DNA from: Flavobacteriales bacterium
Lineage (GTDB): Bacteria > Bacteroidota > Bacteroidia > Flavobacteriales_F > PHOS-HE28
NCBI GenBank assembly: GCA_020635715.1
Contig: JACJZG010000007.1
Coordinates: 1 to 64,000, forward strand
DNA: 64,000 nt
Direction: 5' to 3'
Below the pieces are notes generated by a model, which was not told the DNA's origin, searched no databases, and saw only the letters and a program-made list of their open reading frames with translations. The position numbers and the translations under genes were made by a program. Positions 52,265 through 60,636 of this stretch are shown here, piece by piece (positions within the stretch are counted from its first letter, which is position 1; each line of letters begins with the position of its first letter).

Positions 52265-52573
52265 ATGAAAGGCGGCTGGGTGTACATCATGACCAACAAG
52301 CATGACACAACACTTTATGTTGGGGTGACCAGCAAGTTGATGCAACGGATCCTTCAACACAAGAAGGGCGTGTTCCCGGGCTCGTTCACCGATCAGTTCC
52401 TATGCCACAAGCTCGTGTGGTTCGAGCAGTACAGGACCATCGTGGAGGCCATCGCGATGGAGAAACGGATCAAGCACTGGCGCCGGGCATGGAAGGAGGA
52501 GTTGATCGAGAAGAGCAACCCACAGTGGAAGGACTTGAGTGACGGGTGGTATGATGCGCGCGATCTTGAGTGA
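52265..52573 (+). CDS. GIY-YIG nuclease family protein
   Basis: 102 aa, the usual size of the small YhbQ/UPF0213-like group. The GIY-YIG core reads GWVYIMTNKHDTTLYVGVTS, with the catalytic Tyr/Arg region QRILQHKKG and the metal-binding Glu in EAIAMEKRIKHWRRAWKEEL. Single-strand or repair-type nuclease activity is assumed for the family, and homing-like mobility is known for other GIY-YIG proteins. It lies between copies of a long structured repeat, which suggests the gene and repeat move together. Confidence 0.9.
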   Translation: MKGGWVYIMTNKHDTTLYVGVTSKLMQRILQHKKGVFPGSFTDQFLCHKLVWFEQYRTIVEAIAMEKRIKHWRRAWKEELIEKSNPQWKDLSDGWYDARDLE

Positions 52574-52590
52574 GCCGTAGTCCCTTATCA

Positions 52591-52787
52591 GTTGTCGCTT
52601 GCGGCGACTTTTACCCGCAGGGTCACTCCGGAGGCGGGGCGTGCGAAGCGCGTAGGTCCCGGCCATCCGGGGTCTCACGAATGGTGGCTGCGGTGCAGTG
52701 TGCTTTGGTGAGACTCCAGCCCGAAGGGCGGGTCCCATCGCAGAGCCTCTGTCGCCCGGAGTGACGTGCGGTGGTGGGGTGGCGGTA
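52591..52787. repeat. Hairpin-forming repeat, copy 2
   Basis: Same order as copy 1: GTCACTCCGG (52622-52631), a GGTCTCAC / GTGAGACT inner pair, CCGGAGTGAC (52756-52765), and the GTGCGGTGGTGGGGTGGCGG end. The loop region differs and has gained a GCCCGAAGGGC element. It is in the same orientation as copy 1, downstream of the GIY-YIG gene. Confidence 0.8.
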
Positions 52788-52835
52788 AGGGCAGGGGGTG
52801 AGCGCTCATTGCTGCTCGAATGGGTTTGTGCCTGG

Positions 52836-52880
52836 CCGTTGCTTGCGGCGATCATTAACCGCAGGGTCACTCCGGAGGCC
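52836..52880. repeat. Hairpin-forming repeat, truncated copy 3
   Basis: Only the left end is present: GCTTGCGGCGA, then CCGCAGGGTCACTCCGGAGG. Similarity to copies 1 and 2 stops after about 45 bases. Confidence 0.7.
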
Positions 52881-53099
52881 GGGCGATCGTGTGGCTGGCC
52901 AAGCGCGTAGTGAAAGGCGGTGCCGCTTGTGGTTCGTAACCCAGACCCAAATTGGTGCACGGCTATTCCAACATGGACCAGTTACCCGCTTCCCTTCAAG
53001 GTCCCTCCATACCTATGACTGCCCAAGGCCCTTTCGTCAACCCGCGTGGGAAGCAGACCAGGTCCAGCGCAGAAGCGATGGCGCGTGCACAAGACCGTG
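52881..53099. other. Short spacer, no supported gene
   Basis: Downstream of the truncated repeat. A plus-strand frame from ATG 52952 exists but runs antisense into the T9SS gene and has no recognisable features. Confidence 0.4.
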
Positions 53100-54566
53100 T
53101 CACTCGTTCGTCTTCACCCAGCGCGCGGTGGAGCGCGTGCCTACGTCGGTGTGGATGGTGACCAAGTAGGCACCGGCGACAAGGTCCGCGATGGTGAGTT
53201 GCATCAAGCCCGAGGTGCTACGCACGAGTCGCCCACCGGCATCGTGCAAGGTGATGGAGCGGATCCTCTCGTTGCTGTTGATGTACATGGATCGCCCATC
53301 GGCCGTGACGGTGAAGCGCGGAGCTTCGTGCGTGTTGATGCCGGTGGCATTGGCGGCCTGCACTTTTGCCAGATATCCTTGCGGTTGCCCGTTGTAGTGG
53401 GTGAAGTCGCCTCCGACGAGCAGCGTGCCATCATCCTGCGCCACGAGGGTGCGTGGGTAGGATAGGTCCAGGCTGTTCGCTGGGGTACGGGGGCCGAGGC
53501 CGGGATCGAACGCAGGATCCACCGCACCATTGAGGTCGAGGCGCGCGAGCCGGGCACGTGGTTCACCGGCGAGCGAGCCGAACCATCCGCCTACCACCAG
53601 CCTTCCATCGGCTTGCCTGGTGCAGGCGGTGATGGGGAGGGGACCGGCAATGACCGGCCCATCACCGGGGTAGATATCGCCGGGGAAGTCCAGGTCACGC
53701 GTGCCATCGGCATTAAGGCGGACGATATGGCCGATCGTCTGTCCGTTGTACAGGCTGAAGTCGCCGACCACGTACAACTGGCCGGTAGGACCAAGGGCGA
53801 TGTCCCACGCTTGGAGGTAGTAGCCTCCGGTGAGGCCATTGCCCACGTTGAAGTCCGGATCCACCGCGCCGGAGGGCAGAAGCTGCACGATGCAGGAGGC
53901 CGTGGTCTGGTCGAATGTCTGGAAGGCGCCCACGATGAGCAACTCACCGGTGGGCCGAAGCTCCATGGCCTGGATCACGGGGAGAGGACCTTGCGGTCCA
54001 TCGCCGATCGCGAAGGTGGGGTCGAGGCTGCCGTCGCCCATCAAGCGGGCCAGCCGGGGTGCGTCCACACCGCCGATGGTGGTGAATGTTCCGGCCACGT
54101 AGCATTGCCCATTCGGCATGGGCTCCACCACCGTCACCCGGTCACTGGTCTGGAAGTCGGGATCGAAGCCGGTGTCCAGCGTGCCGTCCTGTTGGAGGCG
54201 CACCAGACCTGAGGCGGGAACCCCGTCATAGGCGGTGAACAGTCCGCCAACGAGCACCTGGCCATTGGCGGTTACGGATACACAGTTGATCACGGCCACG
54301 GCACCGAATGCCGAACCCGTGTTGAAGGTGGCATCGAGCGTGCCATCGGCGTGTAAGCGTGCGATGTGGTTCTGCACAGTGCCGTTCACCTCGGTGAAGT
54401 CGCCCACGATGAGGATGCGACCATCGGCCTGCAATGCGATGTGTTCAACGTAGCCATTGAGTTGGGGCGTGAAGGTGAGGTCCGGCAGGCCATCCTGGGC
54501 GTGCAGCACAGGCAGGGCCTGCAGGGTGGTGCATAGCAGAAGAAGGGAGCGTAGGGTCAAGGTCAT
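53100..54566 (-). CDS. T9SS-exported delta-60 repeat protein
   Basis: 488 aa from ATG 54566 (MTLTLRSLLLLCTTLQALPV, signal peptide to VLHAQ); the frame extends 44 codons upstream without similarity. Seven or so delta-60-type repeats follow, each near 55 residues with the pattern ADGRILIVGDF, HIARLHADGTLDATFN. The last 75 residues are a T9SS type A sorting domain (RFTVTADGRSMYI, ITLHDAGGRLVRS, LVAGAYLVTIHTD). Predicted beta-propeller, surface-delivered. Ligand unknown. Confidence 0.88.
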   Translation of the reverse strand: MTLTLRSLLLLCTTLQALPVLHAQDGLPDLTFTPQLNGYVEHIALQADGRILIVGDFTEVNGTVQNHIARLHADGTLDATFNTGSAFGAVAVINCVSVTANGQVLVGGLFTAYDGVPASGLVRLQQDGTLDTGFDPDFQTSDRVTVVEPMPNGQCYVAGTFTTIGGVDAPRLARLMGDGSLDPTFAIGDGPQGPLPVIQAMELRPTGELLIVGAFQTFDQTTASCIVQLLPSGAVDPDFNVGNGLTGGYYLQAWDIALGPTGQLYVVGDFSLYNGQTIGHIVRLNADGTRDLDFPGDIYPGDGPVIAGPLPITACTRQADGRLVVGGWFGSLAGEPRARLARLDLNGAVDPAFDPGLGPRTPANSLDLSYPRTLVAQDDGTLLVGGDFTHYNGQPQGYLAKVQAANATGINTHEAPRFTVTADGRSMYINSNERIRSITLHDAGGRLVRSTSGLMQLTIADLVAGAYLVTIHTDVGTRSTARWVKTNE

Positions 54567-54785
54567 GCCACGTGAAGGCCATGGGGGTTGATACCATGGT
54601 CCGTCGGGTATCGAGGTGGGGGGAAGTATGTGAACAGGCCGCCTTGGCTGGTCGGGTCCTGCGAAGAGTTCGCAGGGGTGGTCTGTGCAGGGGGGCATGG
54701 GTACACCATTTCAGCGACCAACGACCAGAGCAGCTGCGGCTTCTGCAAGCCGCAATAGGAGCTCACGATCCCCTACCTTCATCCG

Positions 54786-55691
54786 GTGCGCCTCCCTTTC
54801 TTCATCATCGCCTCGTTGCTGTTCCTCGGCGCAAGCGCGCAGGCCCCGCTCGCCGAGCTGCCCATGACCATGCGCGGCAGGCTCCTCTTCGTTGATGTGT
54901 ATTTGAACGAGGACACAACGCCCTTGCACGTGCTCTTCGATACCGGTGCTGGCGTAACGGTGGTGGATGCTCAGGTCGCCCGTGCACGCGGCCTGGTCCT
55001 GGCGGACCCGCTCACGATCGGTACTTCGGGGAAGCCGGTGCTGGCGGCGCGCAGCCCAGGCAACAGCTTGCGCCTGGGCGAAGGGTACACCCTGGACAAC
55101 GTTGAACTCTACCTCATGGACCTGGCACACCTGAGCGCGCACTACAAGACGCCGGTGGATGCCATCCTGGGTACGGACCTGCTGAGCCGTGCGGTGGTGT
55201 GTACGGACCTGGATGCGATGCGCCTGCGCATCCATGACCCGGAGACCTATGTACACGCCGGAAGCACCACCGGCCTGTCCGTTACTGAACTGGACTCCGG
55301 CACCTACGGTTTCCCGATGCAGGTGGTGCCCGCCGGCCGCGAAGTCGCGATCGAGGTGTTGATGAAGCTGGACACCGGCGCGGACAATGACCTCACCTTT
55401 TACAACCACGCGGTGGAGGCGCATGGTCTGATGCGCGCTGGCAAGCGTTACCGGGGCACCAAGGGCTTCGGTGCCGAACCCACCGTTACACACAACCGCA
55501 AGGGCAGGTTGGCCAGCGCGAGCGTGGGCGGGCGCACCTGGCGGAAGTTGCCGGTGGTGTTCCAAGTGGATCCGGTGAGCGCCGCTTCCCGGCATGCCAG
55601 CGACGGCCTGATCGGTCAGGGGCTGCTGAACCACTTCACCATCACCTACCATTTCCCGGCGGGCTTGGTCTACTTGGAGCCGCGGCGGTAG
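54786..55691 (+). CDS. Exported single-chain retropepsin/pepsin-like aspartic protease
   Basis: 301 aa from GTG 54786, which gives the signal peptide MRLPFFIIASLLFLGASAQ. Two catalytic triplets are present in one chain: VLFDTGAGVTVVDA (Asp52) and KLDTGADNDLTF (Asp near 199), each followed by a hydrophobic-Gly region (AILGTDLLSR, GLIGQGLLNHF), as in a pepsin-like duplicated fold rather than a dimer of half-size retropepsins. Both aspartates are intact, so it should be active in the periplasm or at the surface. Substrate unknown. Confidence 0.82.
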   Translation: MRLPFFIIASLLFLGASAQAPLAELPMTMRGRLLFVDVYLNEDTTPLHVLFDTGAGVTVVDAQVARARGLVLADPLTIGTSGKPVLAARSPGNSLRLGEGYTLDNVELYLMDLAHLSAHYKTPVDAILGTDLLSRAVVCTDLDAMRLRIHDPETYVHAGSTTGLSVTELDSGTYGFPMQVVPAGREVAIEVLMKLDTGADNDLTFYNHAVEAHGLMRAGKRYRGTKGFGAEPTVTHNRKGRLASASVGGRTWRKLPVVFQVDPVSAASRHASDGLIGQGLLNHFTITYHFPAGLVYLEPRR

Positions 55692-55812
55692 GGTTGGTCG
55701 CCCAGGCGCTCGGATATTCGGTGTATCGGCCTGGCCGAGCGGTGTCCTGAGGATCGTCATGGACGCGCGTAGCGCTGTGCCGGATCTTCGGTCGAACCAA
55801 CATCCTTCCCCC

Positions 55813-56172
55813 ATGCGCGGCACCTTTCTCATTCTCCTGGTCGCCCTGTTGAACCATGCAGCGGTGATGGCGCTACCGCCCGCGGTGGTACCGGCTACCT
55901 CCACGGTGCAGGTCGTGCTGCACATCGACGGCTTCAACGATGCGCTGTATGGCCGCCTTTCCACCGAGGTAGGCAAGGACCACAGCATCGGCATCGAGTA
56001 CAGCTGCACGTGGAGCGGTGTGGTGGTCCTTCAGTTCAACGAGGCGCCAGTGAGCGAGCGGGGCGACGCGGTGACGATGACGCAGAACCTGCTGGCCAGG
56101 GTGGGCATCGAGAAGGGCGTGGAGTTCCTGCGGATCACCGTGGAAGAGCGGTCGGGTTCGGGGAAGTGTTAG
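55813..56172 (+). CDS. Small exported protein, possible HMA-like fold
   Basis: 119 aa from ATG 55813 (MRGTFLILLVALLNHAAVMA), a clear signal peptide; an upstream ATG at 55759 lacks one. The mature part has a beta-alpha-beta pattern: TVQVVLHIDGFNDALYGRLS, then GIEYSCTWSGVVVLQF and VEFLRITVEE, which recalls a ferredoxin/HMA fold but lacks the metal-binding CxxC pair. Function unknown. Confidence 0.6.
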   Translation: MRGTFLILLVALLNHAAVMALPPAVVPATSTVQVVLHIDGFNDALYGRLSTEVGKDHSIGIEYSCTWSGVVVLQFNEAPVSERGDAVTMTQNLLARVGIEKGVEFLRITVEERSGSGKC

Positions 56173-56355
56173 CCTTCGCCCTTGGGGCTGGAGGCCGCAC
56201 GTCGCAATGCCCACCCGAGCTGCGGCACCGCTGATCGAACTTGTGCAGGGTGCTTACCGTCCTCCGTGTGGGGTGCACATTCGGGGCTGTTCACATTCGG
56301 AGATGATCGACGATGTGGCTGTATCGGCGCTTCTCCGAACACGAACAACCACCCA

Positions 56356-58863
56356 ATGATCCATACCTACCTGTCGTCCTCCTTCACGCGGCTGCACTGC
56401 GTGCTGGTCACCTTGTGTTGTTCGTTGATCGGGGTTGATGGCCACGCACAAACCCTCTTATCCGATTGGTGGCAGCCATCGGGTGGGCAGGTGAATGATG
56501 TGGTGGCTGGTCCGGGTGGGGATGTGTTCTATCTGGCGGGAAGTTTCAACAAGTTCGGTCCTTGTCTGCCCTATGCTGCCGTACTCGATGGCGGGACGGG
56601 TCAGCCGATACTGGGCCGACCAACGCCTGACAACACGGTACACTGTGCCATTGCGGATGGTGCCGGTGGCTGGTACATCGGAGGCTATTTTGATACGGTA
56701 GGGGTGGAGCTTCGGCCGCATGTGGCCCGCATCAACGCCGATGGCACCTTGCACGCCTTCCAGGTGGACCTGGAGGGGGTGGATGTGAGTGCACTGGTGT
56801 TGGATGGAAGCACCCTGTACATCGGTGGCTCGTTCACCGCGATCGGGGGACAGGCACGTGGCAACCTGGCTGCTGTGGATGCCAATAGTGGAGCACCACT
56901 TCCATTCGCACCCATGCTCGCAGGTGGCGCACCCACGATGGTCCTTTCCATGGTCCTGCGGGGTGGTGAACTCATTTTCGGCGGGTCCTTCGCCACGGTG
57001 AGCGGCAGTCCGCGGAACAACCTGGCCTCGGTGGACAAGCTTTCCGGTGCCATCACGACGTGGAACCCGAATGCAAGTGCGACTGTCCATGCGATGACCG
57101 TTGCCGAGGATGGAGGTACCCTCTATGTGGGTGGTGGATTCACTTCCATGGGTGGCAATGAGCGCATCCGTACAGCTGCCTTCAACCTGATCAACATGGG
57201 TCTCCTGCCTTGGACGGTGGCAGCGGATGACGAAGTGCACTGCATGGATATCGCTGGTGATGTGTTGGTCCTTGGTGGAGAGTTCGACATGCTCGGCGGT
57301 CTGCCGCGTGCGTATCTCGGTGCTGTCAATGCCAGCACTGCCGCCGTGCTGCCGTGGATCGCGGACGCTGGGTCCGATGTCTCGACCTTGGTGATCCACG
57401 ACAACGTGGTCTATGTTGGTGGCTTGTTCGATGAACTGGCAGGGCAGCAACGCTATTACGCGGGCGCGGTGGACCTGAGCACGGGTGCACTGACCCCCTG
57501 GCATCCGATCGCGAACACGTACATCTACACACTGGCGCAGAGCGGCGGACAGTGGCTGGCAGGCGGCTGGTTCAACAGCATCGGATGCAAGGTGCGGCGC
57601 AAGTTCGTGGCGTTGGATGCGGCTAGTGGCATGCCCACTGATTGGGATCCGCAAGGCCGCAAGGATTACGGCACCCAGGTGTTCGATCTTGAGCTAAGCG
57701 CCGATGGACAGGTGCTGTATGGTGCTGGTGCCTTCAATGACACATTGGGTGGCCAGCCACGCCGGCACCTGATCGCCTTGAGCACGAACACGGCCCAGGC
57801 CCTTCCATGGGCGCCGCAGCCGGACGGGCTGGTGAACCGGATCAGGACCTCGCCGGATGGGACGGTGATGTACGCCGGTGGCCAGTTCAACACCATCGCC
57901 GGTTCGCCCCGGAGCAAGCTCGCAGCGTTGGTCACCGACCCGCAACAAACGCAACTTCTTCCCTGGGATCCGGCCTGCACCAATGGCTATGTACAATGCA
58001 TGGACCTGACGAGCGATGGATCCACGCTCTTCGTTTCAGGCACCTTCACGGCGGCCAATGGCACCATCGGCGGCCAACCGCGCGATCGACTGGCAGCCCT
58101 GTCCACCACGAGCAACAATGCCACCGGCTGGACCGCTCCCATAACGACCAGTTCAACGTCAGCCGCCAATGTGGTGGATGATGTCCTGTTGGATCCGACG
58201 GATGAAGTCTTGTACCTCGGCGGTACCTTCAATGCGGCCAACAGCTATCTGGTGAGCGGAGCGGCGCGCGACCGGCTGGCGGCCGTTTCAACGAGCACCG
58301 GGGCGGCACTACCCTGGAACCCCGGCGCCAATGATCAAGTGCTCGGCCTGAACTGGGGAATGCAGGGGGACCTCATCGTGAGCGGCAAGTTCGATGGACC
58401 GGGTGCGATAGGTGGAGTGGATCGAATCGGTTTCGCTTACCTGGACCCGGTCACGGCCGATGTACGGGATTGGTCCGTGCTGCTGAACTATGGTGGTTAC
58501 GGCATCAAGGTCTGGGAGTTCCCGGACCTGCAGATGTTGAGCGGCTACTTCGCCGAGGTGAACGATCAGCCCAGGCTGGCCTTTGGCGTCTTCTCCGATC
58601 CTCCGGGGGTGGGCGTGAGGGAACCGGCCCATGTGCCCTATGTGCGCATGTATCCCAACCCCACGGCGAGCACGCTCCACCTTCCTGCGGATGTGCGTGC
58701 AGGCCATGTGGAGCTGTACGATGGTTCCGGTCGAAAGGTGATACGGCACCTTTATGCCGGCACCCTTGCGTTGGATGATCTGTCCGACGGGCTTTATACC
58801 CTGATCGTGTTCGATCGCTCCGGAGCGGAGCTCGGGCGTGGCCGGGTGATGGTGCAACACTGA
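56356..58863 (+). CDS. T9SS-exported beta-propeller repeat protein
   Basis: 835 aa from ATG 56356 (MIHTYLSSSFTRLHCVLVTL), signal peptide to GHAQT; longer starts upstream lack one. About 14 repeats of 45-55 residues such as LYIGGSFTAIGGQARGNLAA and MYAGGQFNTIAGSPRSKLAA. The last 80 residues form a T9SS type A sorting domain: MYPNPTASTLHLP, VELYDGSGRKVI, LSDGLYTLIVF. Same class as the 30 kb and 53 kb proteins but diverged. Its stop abuts the convergent ridA stop. Confidence 0.88.
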   Translation: MIHTYLSSSFTRLHCVLVTLCCSLIGVDGHAQTLLSDWWQPSGGQVNDVVAGPGGDVFYLAGSFNKFGPCLPYAAVLDGGTGQPILGRPTPDNTVHCAIADGAGGWYIGGYFDTVGVELRPHVARINADGTLHAFQVDLEGVDVSALVLDGSTLYIGGSFTAIGGQARGNLAAVDANSGAPLPFAPMLAGGAPTMVLSMVLRGGELIFGGSFATVSGSPRNNLASVDKLSGAITTWNPNASATVHAMTVAEDGGTLYVGGGFTSMGGNERIRTAAFNLINMGLLPWTVAADDEVHCMDIAGDVLVLGGEFDMLGGLPRAYLGAVNASTAAVLPWIADAGSDVSTLVIHDNVVYVGGLFDELAGQQRYYAGAVDLSTGALTPWHPIANTYIYTLAQSGGQWLAGGWFNSIGCKVRRKFVALDAASGMPTDWDPQGRKDYGTQVFDLELSADGQVLYGAGAFNDTLGGQPRRHLIALSTNTAQALPWAPQPDGLVNRIRTSPDGTVMYAGGQFNTIAGSPRSKLAALVTDPQQTQLLPWDPACTNGYVQCMDLTSDGSTLFVSGTFTAANGTIGGQPRDRLAALSTTSNNATGWTAPITTSSTSAANVVDDVLLDPTDEVLYLGGTFNAANSYLVSGAARDRLAAVSTSTGAALPWNPGANDQVLGLNWGMQGDLIVSGKFDGPGAIGGVDRIGFAYLDPVTADVRDWSVLLNYGGYGIKVWEFPDLQMLSGYFAEVNDQPRLAFGVFSDPPGVGVREPAHVPYVRMYPNPTASTLHLPADVRAGHVELYDGSGRKVIRHLYAGTLALDDLSDGLYTLIVFDRSGAELGRGRVMVQH

Positions 58864-59241
58864 TCACCCCCGCACGGCGATCCCGCTGATCTCCACGTTC
58901 ACACCACGCGGCAAGCCTTTCACGGCGTAGGCCTCGCGTGCGGGCGGCACCTCGCCGAAGTAGCTGCCGTAGACCTCGTTCACCGCAGCGTAGTGGCTCA
59001 TGTCGCTGAGCAGGATGGTCACCTTCACCAGGTGCTCATAGCCCATGCCGGCGGCTTGCAATAAGGCGCCGAGGTTGCTCATCACCTGCCGGGTCTCGGT
59101 GGCGATGTCCTCCACGTGCAACTGGCCCTGTGCATCCAGTGCGATCTGGCCGCTGAGGTAGAGCGTGCCGTTCTGGAGGATGGCCGGTGTGTAAGGTGCG
59201 ATGGGCTTGGCGGAGGCTGGAGGGAGGATGGCTTGTTTCAT
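58864..59241 (-). CDS. ridA: RidA family enamine/imine deaminase
   Basis: 125 aa from ATG 59241 (MKQAILPPASAKPIAPYTPA); the frame extends to 59283 but the extra residues come from the CATGTG array. Family motifs: LYLSGQIALD, the helix MSNLGALLQAAGMGYEHLVKVT, and PPAREAYAVKGLPRGVNVEIS with the substrate-binding Arg and Glu. RidA hydrolyses reactive enamines from pyridoxal-phosphate enzymes. Cytosolic trimer. Confidence 0.93.
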   Translation of the reverse strand: MKQAILPPASAKPIAPYTPAILQNGTLYLSGQIALDAQGQLHVEDIATETRQVMSNLGALLQAAGMGYEHLVKVTILLSDMSHYAAVNEVYGSYFGEVPPAREAYAVKGLPRGVNVEISGIAVRG

Positions 59242-59264
59242 GTGGTGGCGAAGTTCGAGATCAG

Positions 59265-59520
59265 CATGTGAACATGTGGTCATGTGGACATGTGCTCATG
59301 AATAATGCTCCGGGAGAGGTAGGCGGTTAGGAAACACCAGTTCTGGACAGGGCGTATCTCATGCGCACATGGCGCGCCGGTATTGTGTGATGCCCACATG
59401 GGAGCATTACCCGGCATTCCATGTCCACATGGCGCGTCGGGGTGCGCGCGGCTCACATGCCCACATGTTCACATGGCGCGCTGGTATTGCGCGAAGCCCA
59501 CATGGTCACATGCCCACATG
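59265..59520. repeat. CATGTG/CACATG hexamer array between ridA and surE
   Basis: Left: CATGTG at 59265, 59273, 59281 and 59289, exactly 8 bp apart. Right: its complement CACATG at 59366, 59395, 59426, 59454, 59462, 59470, 59499, 59507 and 59515, single or in triplets 8 bp apart and otherwise spaced about 29 bp. Three copies continue as CACATGGCGCG. The two clusters face each other and could pair. Confidence 0.75.
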
Positions 59521-59526
59521 TCCTCC

Positions 59527-59534
59527 TAGCTTTG
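59527..59534 (+). promoter_or_regulatory. Candidate -7 element for surE
   Basis: TAGCTTTG matches TAnnTTTG exactly, six bases before the ATG at 59541, implying a near-leaderless mRNA. No clear -33 TTTG. Confidence 0.4.
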
Positions 59535-59540
59535 CGCCCC

Positions 59541-60320
59541 ATGTCCGAACAGCCTCTCATCCTGGTCACCAACGACGACGGCATCTTCGCTCCCGGCATC
59601 CGCACGCTGGCCGAGGAGATGAAGGCCTTTGGGCGGGTGATGGTGGTGGCGCCGGACAAGCCACAGAGCGCCATGGGGCACGCGATCACCATCCACAGCT
59701 TCCTGCGCCTGCAGCCCGTGGACCTGATGCCGGGCGTGGAAGCCTGGAGCTGCAGCGGCACCCCGGTGGATTGTGTGAAGCTCGCCATCTACAAGCTGCT
59801 GGGTGGCGGCAAACCGGACCTGCTGGTGAGCGGCGTGAACCACGGCGCCAACATCAGCATCAACGTGCTGTATAGCGGCACCATGAGCGCGGCGGTGGAG
59901 GGGGCCATGGAGGGCATCCCCAGCATCGGCTTCAGCTTGATGGACCATGCCATCGAGGCAGACTTCGCGCAGGTGCGCCCGGTGATCCGCAGCGTGGTGA
60001 CCAACACCTTGAAGCACGGCATGGCGGTGGGCACCTGTTTGAACGTGAACGTACCCCGCAGCGATGGCGCGCCCCTGAAGGGCATGCGTGTGTGCCGCCA
60101 GGCCAAGGCCAACTGGGAGGACGAGTTCGAAACGCGACTGGACCCGGGCAACAAGGAGTACTATTGGCTGCGCGGTGAATTCCGCAGTGAGGACCATGGC
60201 GAGGACACCGACGTGTGGGCCGTGAACAACCGCTATGTGAGCATCGTGCCCACGCAGTTCGACATGACGGCCCACCACAGCATCGCCGCCCTCAACACGT
60301 GGGACCATGCGTTGGGATAG
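59541..60320 (+). CDS. surE: 5'/3'-nucleotidase SurE
   Basis: 259 aa from ATG 59541 (MSEQPLILVTNDDGIFAPGI). The metal site is formed by NDDG and the Ser/Asn residues of SGVNHGANISINVLYSGT, with the GTPVDCVKLA motif; this is the full SurE pattern. It dephosphorylates nucleoside 5'- and 3'-monophosphates and short polyphosphate. First gene of a plus-strand run with the membrane protein and lpxB, overlapping the next gene by 14 bases. Confidence 0.95.
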   Translation: MSEQPLILVTNDDGIFAPGIRTLAEEMKAFGRVMVVAPDKPQSAMGHAITIHSFLRLQPVDLMPGVEAWSCSGTPVDCVKLAIYKLLGGGKPDLLVSGVNHGANISINVLYSGTMSAAVEGAMEGIPSIGFSLMDHAIEADFAQVRPVIRSVVTNTLKHGMAVGTCLNVNVPRSDGAPLKGMRVCRQAKANWEDEFETRLDPGNKEYYWLRGEFRSEDHGEDTDVWAVNNRYVSIVPTQFDMTAHHSIAALNTWDHALG

Positions 60321-60636
60321 CCTCCCGCTTGGCGTGGTGCTTGGCCTGCTGGCGCCGGTGCTGGGCTTCTTCGCCTATGGCGCCATGTACGTCACCGCCA
60401 TCCGGCCCTGGTACGACATGCACTGGTTCGTACACGACCTCTTCCTGGGCACCCCGGAGTACCGCACACGCATCGTAAGCATCAGCCTCATCGCCGACGC
60501 CTTCCTCTTCTTCCTCTTCGATCGCACGGACAGGCACCGCACCATGCGCGGTGTCATCCTGGCCATGCTGGTCTACGCCTGCTACATCGTGCCGGCCATC
60601 GTGATGGACGAACTCACCACCCTGGGCTGGATCTGA
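60307..60636 (+). CDS. Small membrane protein between surE and lpxB
   Basis: 109 aa from ATG 60307. Three membrane helices: LPLGVVLGLLAPVLGFFAYG, a segment around ISLIADAFLFFLF, and GVILAMLVYACYIVPAIVM. It sits in a tight surE-lpxB cluster with overlaps on both sides (14 bases upstream; TGATG downstream). Its position in lipid A synthesis context is suggestive, but its function is unknown. Confidence 0.75.
   Translation: MRWDSLPLGVVLGLLAPVLGFFAYGAMYVTAIRPWYDMHWFVHDLFLGTPEYRTRIVSISLIADAFLFFLFDRTDRHRTMRGVILAMLVYACYIVPAIVMDELTTLGWI

Noticed and set aside
52952..53161. Short plus-strand frame beginning MVHGYSNMDQLPAS
   Set aside because: Half of it is antisense to the T9SS gene, there is no promoter or family similarity.
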